A DNA stretch of 5,020 bases from Mycobacterium sp. (GTDB taxonomy: Bacteria; Actinomycetota; Actinomycetes; Mycobacteriales; Mycobacteriaceae): the NCBI GenBank assembly GCA_019246375.1, contig JAFAQO010000581.1:1-5020 (forward strand), read 5' to 3'. Under the pieces are notes generated by a model. That model saw nothing but the letters and a program-made list of their open reading frames with translations, searched no databases and had not been told where the DNA came from. Below are positions 1 to 5,020 of this stretch, one piece after another. A program made the translations under genes and the position numbers. Within the stretch, counting starts at the first letter, position 1. Each line of letters opens with the position of its first letter.

Positions 1-1182
1 GAGCGTGGCGATCGCCGAGTTGATCCCGACAAGCTGGCCGTTCATGTTGACCAACGCCCCGCCAGAGTTGCCCGGATTGATCGCCGCGTCGGTCTGAATG
101 GCGTCGAGCACGGTGTTCTGGTTTCCCGACTCGCCGGTGGTCGACACCGGCCGGTTGAGCGCGCTGACAATGCCTGTGGTCACCGTGCCCGACAGTCCCA
201 GCGGCGACCCGACCGCCACCACCGGCTGACCTACGCGAAGGTTCGCCGAAGAGCCGAGCGATATCGGGGACAACCCGGAAACGCCGTGCACTCGAACCAC
301 CGCGATGTCACTGGTGGGATCGGTCCCTACCACAGTGAACGGCGCGGTGCGGCCGTCGGAAAAAGTCACGGTGGTCTTCGGCGGTCCACCGGGTCCGCCA
401 CCCCCACCTGGGCCACCGGGGCCCGGACCGGGGCCACCAGGACCACCTGGACCCGCACCGGGACCTCCAGGACCGCCGGGACCCGCACCGGGACCTCCAG
501 GACCCGCACCCGGTCCGCCGGGACCGCCGGGACCCGCACCCGGTCCGCCGGGACCTCCGGGACCCGCACCCGGTCCGCCGGGACCGCCCGGCCCCCCGCG
601 CCCGCCGTTGGCAGCAGCGGAGACGACGTGGTTGTTGGTCAGTATCAGCCCGTCCGAGGATAAGACGATGCCGGAACCCTCCTCGGACTGCCGGCCCAAA
701 TCCGTCTCGAGCATCACGACGCTGGGAACCACCTTGGCCGCGACTTGTTCGACAGTGCCCGCCGGCGCGTTGGCCGCGGGCACTGTCGGAGCCGCCCCCG
801 CCCCCAACATGCCGCCGGGGCCGCCCGCAACGTATCGTCCGTGCTCGACCACCGACGCGACGCCACCGCCGATACCCGCCGACACCACTGCGATCGCCAG
901 CGCGCCAACCGTCAATAACCCTGCACGGGAACGTCTTTGGGGCATCCCCGGCGGCGGGCCGCCCGCCGGGCCAGGCGGGACGCCCCCAAATGGGTCGTAC
1001 GGCTGCTGGTACGGCGGCTGCTGGCGATAGCGCCAGTCGTACTGCTGTGTGTACGTTTGCTGCTGGCCTGTCCCGGCATAGCCGGAGTTTGCCGTCTGAC
1101 CAGGGAAAGTTCCGGGCTGGGGAGGCGCAGGACGGTATCCCGCCTGCTGCGGCGGTGGCGAATACCTCGGGTGATTCGTCAT
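1..1182 (-). CDS. pepD: PepD, membrane-anchored HtrA-type serine protease (C-terminus cut by window edge)
   Basis: HtrA/DegP-family protease and chaperone acting outside the cytoplasmic membrane on misfolded proteins. The frame is open from ATG at 1182 to base 1 (394 codons); the end of the protease domain and the expected PDZ domain lie outside the window. Residues 1-80 are a Pro/Gln/Tyr-rich cytoplasmic tail starting MTNHPRYSPPP, residues about 88-112 form one membrane segment after the basic PQRRSR, and the protease domain begins near 143. The triad is complete: His185 in TNNHVV, Asp292 in TSDIAVV, Ser373 in GNSGGAL. Odd: residues about 196-267, between His and Asp, are a Gly/Pro repeat where I recall only a loop of about ten residues in M. 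tuberculosis PepD. ATG 1182 is chosen because an in-frame TGA lies four codons upstream and because the N-terminus matches the known protein; GAGGA lies rather far upstream (16 nt). It follows mprB by 64 bp, consistent with co-transcription and MprA control. Confidence 0.95.
   Translation of the reverse strand, partial: MTNHPRYSPPPQQAGYRPAPPQPGTFPGQTANSGYAGTGQQQTYTQQYDWRYRQQPPYQQPYDPFGGVPPGPAGGPPPGMPQRRSRAGLLTVGALAIAVVSAGIGGGVASVVEHGRYVAGGPGGMLGAGAAPTVPAANAPAGTVEQVAAKVVPSVVMLETDLGRQSEEGSGIVLSSDGLILTNNHVVSAAANGGRGGPGGPGGPGAGPGGPGGPGAGPGGPGGPGAGPGGPGAGPGGPGGPGAGPGGPGGPGPGPGGPGGGGGPGGPPKTTVTFSDGRTAPFTVVGTDPTSDIAVVRVHGVSGLSPISLGSSANLRVGQPVVAVGSPLGLSGTVTTGIVSALNRPVSTTGESGNQNTVLDAIQTDAAINPGNSGGALVNMNGQLVGINSAIATL
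382..597 (-). repeat. 30-bp tandem repeat coding Gly/Pro decapeptides inside pepD
   Basis: Read on the minus strand, this codes for PepD residues 196-267. The unit is PGGPGGPGAG (30 bp). Full copies lie at 562-591, 532-561, 502-531 and 451-480; a 21-bp copy missing one PGG triplet is at 481-501; a variant ending PGPG is at 421-450; a degenerate Gly/Pro tail runs 382-420. Copies at 562-591, 532-561 and 502-531 share their first 24 plus-strand bases and differ only at the end, which suggests recent local duplication. All length changes are multiples of three, so the frame is kept. Glycine is not at every third residue throughout, because the register slips at each 10-residue boundary. The segment therefore resembles collagen without being a continuous Gly-X-Y tract. 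Confidence 0.95.
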
Positions 1183-1237
1183 GTCGCTAGGTCACTCTTC
1201 CTCGAAAGTTTGTTTGGGTCCAGGTCGGATCCAACAG

Positions 1238-1252
1238 TAACCGCAACTAACC
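1238..1252 (-). promoter_or_regulatory. Possible response-regulator half-sites between mprB and pepD
   Basis: On the minus strand GGTTA occurs twice with starts 10 bp apart, overlapping the mprB stop codon and lying about 56-70 bp before the pepD start. OmpR-family regulators bind direct half-sites about one helical turn apart, and MprA is reported to regulate pepD in M. tuberculosis. The match is short (5 bp) and differs from the repeat found before mprA, so this is only a weak candidate. Confidence 0.2.
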
Positions 1253-2773
1253 TGCCTGCGTGGACTGAGAATCCACCGAGACAACGTTCGCCGCTCCTGG
1301 AAAGTTTCCCCCTTTTTCGCCTGCCGTAACGTCGACCGGTGCGTCGGCCGGTGTGGACTCAGGCGCTAGCGGTATCGCCCGGCCAGGCAGCAAAACGTGG
1401 ATTGACGTGCCCGGTGGTTGACCCTCCGGCACCGTGTCTTCGACGCGAAGCGCCCCACCGTGTTTCAGCACCACCTGTTTGACGATGGCCAGGCCCAGAC
1501 CCGAGCCGGGCATCGCTCGCGCCGATGTCGAGCGGAAGAATCGTTCGAACACCAGACGACGCTCATGCAGCGGAATGCCCGGCCCATGGTCGGAGACCAC
1601 CAACTCGGCGTGTGACGGATCGAGTTCTCTCATCCGTACACCGACACGTCCGCCCGACGGGCTCCACTTAGCCGCGTTGTCCATCAGGTTCAGCACCGCA
1701 CGCGACAGACCCGCGGCGTCGCCGTAGATTTGCCACGGAATCACGTCGACGTCGAACTCGACGTCGTTTCGGCGCCGCCGGACCCGCTCCAGGCTGCGGT
1801 CTACGACCTCGGAGATGTCAATCGGCTCGTGTGCTACTTCTCCCGCGTCGTCGCGGGTGAGATCCACCAAATCGCCTACCAGAGTGGACAATTCCTCGAT
1901 CTGCGCGAGTACATCAGCGCGTAGGCCGGCCATTTCCTGCTCCGGCAGCCGCGGCGCTCCCGGTTCCATCGACGCCATCAACAGTTCGACGTTGGTGCGC
2001 AACGATGTCAGCGGCGTACGCAGTTCGTGACCGGCGTCGGTGACGAGCCGGGCCTGGCGGTCCCGAGACTCGGCCAGCGCTCGCAGCATGAGGTTGAACG
2101 ATTCGGTGAGCCTGGACAATTCGTCACTGCCATACACCGGGATGGGGCGGAGGTCGTCGGTGCGGGCCACCCGCTCGGCCGCCTCGGTGAGCCGGGCCAC
2201 CGGACGCAAGCCGGCGCGCGTGACCATCCCTCCGGCCACCGCGGCAACCACGACACCAATCCCGCCGACAATCACCAGTACCAAACGTAATTCCGTCATG
2301 ACAGCGTCAGTGGGGGCAAGGCTCTTGGAGATCAGCAGCGAACTCCCGTTGGGCAGATGAATGGCCAGCACCCGCTGACCTTCCGCCGTGCGCCGGGACA
2401 TGAACAGGTCGCCGCGGATGACTGCTTTCTCCGGCGGCCCGACCGGCAGTGCCTGGTGTTGCTGGTGGGCGGTGTAGATTGAGCGGCCCGGGTTGACCAG
2501 CATGGCATTGACATCCGAGTATGCCGTGCCCTCAATAGCTTTGGCGGGATCAGCCGCCAACGAACCACTTGCGATCAGCAGCTGCGCCCTGCTTTGCAGT
2601 TGGTTGTCGATATCTTTGTACAGCGCCGCGGAGATTACCGCATACACGGCGACGGCCATCAATACGACCACCATCGCCACCATGGACATCGCTAGCAACA
2701 TCACCCGCCATCGCAGCGATAACGATGAAGTGGATCCGGGCTGACCGCGACGCCGCCGGCGGAACAGGAACAT
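1247..2773 (-). CDS. mprB: MprB, envelope-stress sensor histidine kinase
   Basis: Membrane histidine kinase that autophosphorylates and passes phosphate to MprA. The 508-residue protein has a basic start (FRRRRRG), TM1 at about 24-48, an extracytoplasmic sensor region about 49-162, TM2 about 163-184 and a HAMP linker about 185-237. The dimerisation/phosphoacceptor box is DAGHELRTPLTSLRT with His249, the same position reported for M. tuberculosis MprB. The ATPase domain shows the N box (NLMDNAAKW, 362-370), G1 (DHGPGI, 395-400), F box (FERFFRS, 409-415) and G2 (GSGLGLAI, 423-430). The last 40 or so residues are a Pro/Ala/Gly-rich tail with no domain visible. The ATG overlaps the mprA stop as TGATG and there is no good ribosome-binding site before it, so translation is probably coupled to mprA. 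In M. tuberculosis the sensor region is reported to respond to detergents and to interact with DnaK; nothing here contradicts this. Confidence 0.97.
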   Translation of the reverse strand: MFLFRRRRRGQPGSTSSLSLRWRVMLLAMSMVAMVVVLMAVAVYAVISAALYKDIDNQLQSRAQLLIASGSLAADPAKAIEGTAYSDVNAMLVNPGRSIYTAHQQHQALPVGPPEKAVIRGDLFMSRRTAEGQRVLAIHLPNGSSLLISKSLAPTDAVMTELRLVLVIVGGIGVVVAAVAGGMVTRAGLRPVARLTEAAERVARTDDLRPIPVYGSDELSRLTESFNLMLRALAESRDRQARLVTDAGHELRTPLTSLRTNVELLMASMEPGAPRLPEQEMAGLRADVLAQIEELSTLVGDLVDLTRDDAGEVAHEPIDISEVVDRSLERVRRRRNDVEFDVDVIPWQIYGDAAGLSRAVLNLMDNAAKWSPSGGRVGVRMRELDPSHAELVVSDHGPGIPLHERRLVFERFFRSTSARAMPGSGLGLAIVKQVVLKHGGALRVEDTVPEGQPPGTSIHVLLPGRAIPLAPESTPADAPVDVTAGEKGGNFPGAANVVSVDSQSTQAG

Positions 2774-3465
2774 CAGGGTGGAGTTTCACGCAGCACGTAA
2801 CCGACCCCGCGCACGGTGTGGATCAGCCGCGGTTCGCCATTGGCTTCGGTCTTGCGGCGCAGATATCCCACGTAAACTTCCAGTGCGTTGCCCGAGGTGG
2901 GAAAGTCGAATCCCCATACCTCTTCGAGGATGCGGCTGCGAGTGAGTACTCGCCGCGGATTGGCGATCAGCATCTCCAACAACGCGAATTCAGTACGCGT
3001 CAGGTTGATTTCGCGGTCGCCTCGGTGAACTTCCCGGGTGCCCGGATCCAGGGTGAGATCGGAGAATGTCATCGCCACCGACTCGCTGGTATCGTCAATC
3101 CTGGTGCGGCGCAATAGAGCCCGCAGCCTGGCCAATAGCTCTTCGAGGGCGAACGGCTTCGGCAGATAGTCGTCGGCGCCGGCGTCGAGGCCGGCTACCC
3201 GCTCAGAGACAGAGTCGCGGGCGGTAAGGACCAGAATCGGCAAGTCGTCGCCGGTGCTGCGCAACTGACGACACACTTCCAGCCCATCCAGCCGCGGCAT
3301 CATGACATCGAGCACGACTGCGTCGGGGCGATCGCTGGCGATCATGTCAAGCGCCTCGATGCCGTCGGCCCCTAGGGACACCGAGTAACCATTGAAGGAA
3401 AGCGACCTGCGCAGCGACTCGCGCACGGCGCGATCGTCGTCAACGACTAGTATTCGCACGGCCAC
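2773..3465 (-). CDS. mprA: MprA, OmpR-family response regulator
   Basis: DNA-binding response regulator of 230 aa, the normal length for the family and partner of MprB. The receiver domain spans about 4-118, with acidic pocket Asp10/Asp11, phosphoacceptor Asp53 in [15 protein letters not shown], Thr81 in LVLTARD, Tyr100, and Lys103 in LPKPF. The winged-helix output domain spans about 129-226, with [26 protein letters not shown] and the C-terminal YVGYLRRK...[11 protein letters not shown] signature. The start is GTG at 3465; a second in-frame GTG two codons later would give nearly the same protein. The ribosome-binding site is weak (GGACGAG just upstream). In M. tuberculosis MprA is autoregulatory and controls pepD, sigE and sigB; the direct repeat 17-34 bp upstream of this start fits autoregulation. 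Confidence 0.97.
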   Translation of the reverse strand: MAVRILVVDDDRAVRESLRRSLSFNGYSVSLGADGIEALDMIASDRPDAVVLDVMMPRLDGLEVCRQLRSTGDDLPILVLTARDSVSERVAGLDAGADDYLPKPFALEELLARLRALLRRTRIDDTSESVAMTFSDLTLDPGTREVHRGDREINLTRTEFALLEMLIANPRRVLTRSRILEEVWGFDFPTSGNALEVYVGYLRRKTEANGEPRLIHTVRGVGYVLRETPP

Positions 3466-3481
3466 CAGTCTCGTCCAAACG

Positions 3482-3499
3482 CCTAAGAGAGCCCTAAGA
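3482..3499 (-). promoter_or_regulatory. Direct repeat before mprA, candidate MprA-binding box
   Basis: On the minus strand the heptamer TCTTAGG occurs twice, at 3499-3493 and 3488-3482, with starts 11 bp apart, 17 to 34 bp before the mprA GTG. Two direct half-sites one helical turn apart are the usual OmpR-family operator. MprA is known to bind loosely conserved direct repeats and to control its own operon, so an autoregulatory site is the natural reading. The assignment to MprA is inference. Confidence 0.55.
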
Positions 3500-3554
3500 A
3501 ACGCCCCGAAGCTGATAGCCCGGATTCTGCGGACTTAGCAGGCGAGCCGCGCCA

Positions 3555-3580
3555 GAGGCGCTAGTTTGGTTCCCCGCCTC
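3555..3580 (-). terminator. Weak hairpin downstream of rpmF
   Basis: On the minus strand GAGGCG pairs with CGCCTC across a 14-base loop, starting 25 bases after the rpmF stop. The 6-bp GC-rich stem could terminate rpmF transcripts before mprA. There is no U-run after it and the loop is large, so it may be non-functional and transcription may read through into mprA. Confidence 0.2.
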
Positions 3581-3604
3581 AGGGTCTGGACCGGGCAATC
3601 GGAG

Positions 3605-3778
3605 TCAGTGACGATCGAGGTCGATAAGACCCAGGCGAGCCGCCTTGAGCAGCCGGCGCGGCACCTTGTGCTGCTGACCGGCCACTGTCACGTTGACGAG
3701 TTCGGGGCGCTTGGCCTTCCACTGTGCGCGCCGGCTTCGGGTATTTGCGCGCGACATCCTGCGCTTTGGCACAGCCAT
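3605..3778 (-). CDS. rpmF: 50S ribosomal protein L32
   Basis: Small basic protein of the large ribosomal subunit, 57 residues, the usual size for L32. It starts [17 protein letters not shown] and ends [13 protein letters not shown], matching mycobacterial L32 as I know it. It has no cysteine, so it is the zinc-independent form lacking the zinc-ribbon motifs. ATG at 3778 is preceded by AAGGAG (3796-3791) at 12-base spacing. Its leader carries two alternative hairpins, and a possible promoter lies upstream. It is co-oriented with mprA, 139 bp away, and divergent from the AtuA-like gene. Confidence 0.95.
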   Translation of the reverse strand: MAVPKRRMSRANTRSRRAQWKAKRPELVNVTVAGQQHKVPRRLLKAARLGLIDLDRH

Positions 3779-3804
3779 GATCGGGCCTTACTCCTTGGGT
3801 GTGG

Positions 3805-3836
3805 GGCTCTGTAGCGGTATGCCAGAGCCAACTCTG
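3805..3836 (-). promoter_or_regulatory. Two alternative hairpins in the rpmF leader
   Basis: On the minus strand GGCTCTG (3829-3823) pairs perfectly with CAGAGCC (3811-3805) around an 11-base loop, ending about 8 bases before the Shine-Dalgarno. The same CTCTG (3827-3823) can instead pair with the upstream CAGAG (3836-3832) around the 4-base loop TTGG. The two stems share a strand and exclude each other, an arrangement seen in attenuators and r-protein leaders. A regulatory role is inferred from pairing only. Confidence 0.4.
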
Positions 3837-3862
3837 CGGTCGTCGACCGCGGTTAACGACTA

Positions 3863-3892
3863 ACAATAGTCGGTGACCTGCTGTGAGAACAA
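3863..3892 (-). promoter_or_regulatory. Possible rpmF promoter
   Basis: On the minus strand TTGTTC (3892-3887) and TATTGT (3868-3863) are 18 bp apart and resemble -35 and -10 boxes of a housekeeping sigma-A promoter. It would give a leader of roughly 75-80 bases containing both hairpins. Each box differs from consensus by two bases, so this is a modest prediction. Confidence 0.35.
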
Positions 3893-3956
3893 AATCGACC
3901 AACGCGATCACGCCGTAGGGAAGGCTTTGCACACCGTCCTGCCAGGCGAGGCATTC

Positions 3957-3987
3957 TTGACGTGACACCGGCGGCACCCGCTAACCT
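3957..3987 (+). promoter_or_regulatory. Possible promoter of the AtuA-like gene
   Basis: TTGACG at 3957-3962 is a near-consensus -35 box; TAACCT at 3982-3987 is an acceptable mycobacterial -10 box. The 19-bp spacer is longer than ideal. A transcript would have a leader of about 40-45 bases. The -10 box overlaps an inverted repeat, which could be an operator. Confidence 0.4.
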
Positions 3988-3998
3988 ACCGGTTGGTT
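3983..3998. promoter_or_regulatory. Inverted repeat overlapping the -10 box, candidate operator
   Basis: The 16-bp stretch AACCTACCGGTTGGTT is symmetrical at 14 of 16 positions (AACC-n-ACCGGT-n-GGTT). It covers most of the putative -10 box of the AtuA-like gene. TetR-type repressors of catabolic operons often use such sites, but the regulator is not in this window, so its identity is unknown. Confidence 0.4.
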
Positions 3999-4022
3999 GG
4001 CGCGCCGGCCGGCCGCAGTCCT

Positions 4023-4031
4023 GAAGGGAGG
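4023..4031 (+). promoter_or_regulatory. Strong Shine-Dalgarno that fixes the GTG start
   Basis: GAAGGGAGG contains GGAGG ending 6 bases before GTG at 4038. This spacing supports GTG 4038 as the start of the AtuA-like gene. Confidence 0.8.
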
Positions 4032-4037
4032 ACACGC

Positions 4038-5020
4038 GTGGCTGCTCTCTCTCGTGCTGTCCGAATCGGGAACTGCTCGGGTTTCTACGGTGACCGGCTT
4101 TCGGCGATGCGCGAGATGCTGGTCGGCGGTGACCTGGACTATCTCACCGGGGACTACCTTGCCGAGCTGACCATGCTGATCCTGGGCCGCGATCGCATGA
4201 AGCACCCCGAGCGCGGCTACGCGAGGACGTTTCTGAACCAACTCGAGGAGTGCCTGGGACTCGCCCACGACCGGGGTGTGCGCATCGTGGTCAACGCCGG
4301 CGGCCTCAACCCTGCCGGGCTGGCCGATGCGGTCCGCGCGTTAGCCGAGCGGCTCGGCATTCCGACCCGGGTTGCTCATGTCGAAGGCGACGACCTGCAG
4401 CTCCGCGCCGAGGAACTGGGGCTCGGCACACCGCTGACCGCCAACGCCTATCTGGGCGCATGGGGCATCGTTGAATGCCTGAATTCCGGCGCCGACGTCG
4501 TCGTGACCGGCCGGGTGACCGATGCGTCGGTGATCGTCGGGCCGGCGGCCGCGCACTTCGGCTGGGGCCGCACCGACTACGACGAGCTCGCCGGCGCTGT
4601 GGTCGCGGGCCACGTTATTGAGTGCGGCATTCAGGCCACCGGAGGCAACTACGCGTTCTTTACCCAGGTACCGGATCTGGCCTATGCCGGTTTCCCGCTG
4701 GCCGAGATTCATGCCGACGGCTCGTCGGTGATCACCAAGCATCCCGGCACTGGCGGCCTGGTCAGCGTCGACACCGTAACCGCGCAACTGCTGTACGAGA
4801 TCAGCGGCGCCCGCTACGCCAACCCCGACGTCACCGCCCGGATGGACACCGCTCAACTGTCGAACGACGGCCGAGACCGGGTGCGGATCAGCGGCGTAGT
4901 AGGCGAACCACCGCCGCCGACGCTGAAGGTGTCGCTGAACAGCATCGGCGGCTTTCGCAACGCGATGACGTTCGTGCTGACCGGCCTGGACATCGAGGCA
5001 AAGGCGGATCTGGTTCGACG
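4038..5020 (+). CDS. AtuA/DUF1446-family protein (Rv0976c-like), C-terminus cut by window edge
   Basis: The frame runs from GTG at 4038 to the window edge without a stop: 327 complete codons, against about 560 aa for the M. tuberculosis relative as I recall. Family features visible are the N-terminal RIGNCSGFYGDR (9-20), LTGDYLAELTMLIL (36-49), VVNAGGLNPAGLA (84-96), VTGRVTDASVIVGPAAAHFGW (156-176) and GHVIECGIQATGGNYAFF (191-208). The family is named after AtuA of Pseudomonas acyclic terpene utilisation; its reaction is not established. In M. tuberculosis the homologue precedes fadE13, accD2 and accA2, so a role beside acyl-CoA dehydrogenase and acyl-CoA carboxylase in branched acyl-CoA breakdown is likely; those genes would lie beyond the right edge here. 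No signal peptide or membrane segment is visible, so it is probably cytoplasmic. The start rests on the strong Shine-Dalgarno. Confidence 0.9.
   Translation, partial: MAALSRAVRIGNCSGFYGDRLSAMREMLVGGDLDYLTGDYLAELTMLILGRDRMKHPERGYARTFLNQLEECLGLAHDRGVRIVVNAGGLNPAGLADAVRALAERLGIPTRVAHVEGDDLQLRAEELGLGTPLTANAYLGAWGIVECLNSGADVVVTGRVTDASVIVGPAAAHFGWGRTDYDELAGAVVAGHVIECGIQATGGNYAFFTQVPDLAYAGFPLAEIHADGSSVITKHPGTGGLVSVDTVTAQLLYEISGARYANPDVTARMDTAQLSNDGRDRVRISGVVGEPPPPTLKVSLNSIGGFRNAMTFVLTGLDIEAKADLVR

Noticed and set aside
305..1030. Long plus-strand open frame coding a Gly/Pro/Pro-rich collagen-like protein
   Set aside because: It lies opposite pepD. The minus strand encodes a full catalytic triad and known protease motifs on both sides of the repeat, so the plus-strand frame is an antisense product of GC-rich repeats.
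1743..1766. Repeated CGACGTCGA-like sequence inside mprB
   Set aside because: It is explained by the coding of alternating Asp and Val (EFDVDVI) and does not lie near a promoter.
3569..3573. GGAAC on the minus strand before mprA as a SigE-type -35 box
   Set aside because: No convincing CGTT-like -10 box is found at the expected spacing, so a SigE promoter cannot be supported from the sequence.
3566..3977. Longer open frames on both strands covering the rpmF region
   Set aside because: The 57-aa L32 frame at 3605-3778 is a clear family match with a Shine-Dalgarno; the longer frames show no family features and are shadows.
4001..4017. Very GC-rich palindromic GGCCGGCC stretch upstream of the AtuA-like gene
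   Set aside because: Short GC palindromes are expected by chance at this base composition, and it lies in the untranslated leader without a matching second site.
4341..4856. 171-codon minus-strand open frame
   Set aside because: It is antisense to the AtuA-like gene, whose plus-strand frame carries conserved family motifs across this whole stretch.

Overview
This is a high-GC window whose gene order and protein sequences point to a Mycobacterium, probably a slow grower outside the M. tuberculosis complex. The genes match, by recognition rather than by search, the rpmF / mprA / mprB / pepD locus (Rv0979A, Rv0981-Rv0983 in M. tuberculosis) and the divergent gene Rv0976c. In M. tuberculosis, as I recall it, PE_PGRS genes sit around this locus. 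Here only 139 bp lie between rpmF and mprA, with no PE_PGRS gene.

Layout from right to left on the minus strand: rpmF (ribosomal protein L32, 57 aa, 3605-3778), a 139-bp gap with a direct-repeat candidate operator, mprA (OmpR-type response regulator, 2773-3465), mprB (membrane sensor kinase, 1247-2773, overlapping mprA by one base as TGATG), a 64-bp gap, then pepD (membrane-anchored HtrA-type serine protease, starting at 1182 and running off the left edge after codon 394). On the plus strand, divergent from rpmF across 259 bp, starts an AtuA/DUF1446-family gene (4038 to the right edge, incomplete). No RNA genes, insertion sequences, CRISPR arrays or phage genes are visible.

The functional core is an envelope-stress circuit. 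MprB senses extracytoplasmic damage and phosphorylates MprA, which in M. tuberculosis controls its own operon, pepD and stress sigma factors. PepD degrades or refolds damaged proteins outside the membrane. The most unusual feature is in PepD: about 70 residues of Gly/Pro-rich decapeptide repeat (30-bp DNA unit) are inserted inside the protease domain, just after the catalytic His and before the catalytic Asp and Ser. The reading frame and the whole triad stay intact. The other points of interest are regulatory: a TCTTAGG direct repeat with 11-bp spacing before mprA, two mutually exclusive hairpins in the rpmF leader, and an inverted repeat overlapping the putative -10 box of the AtuA-like gene.
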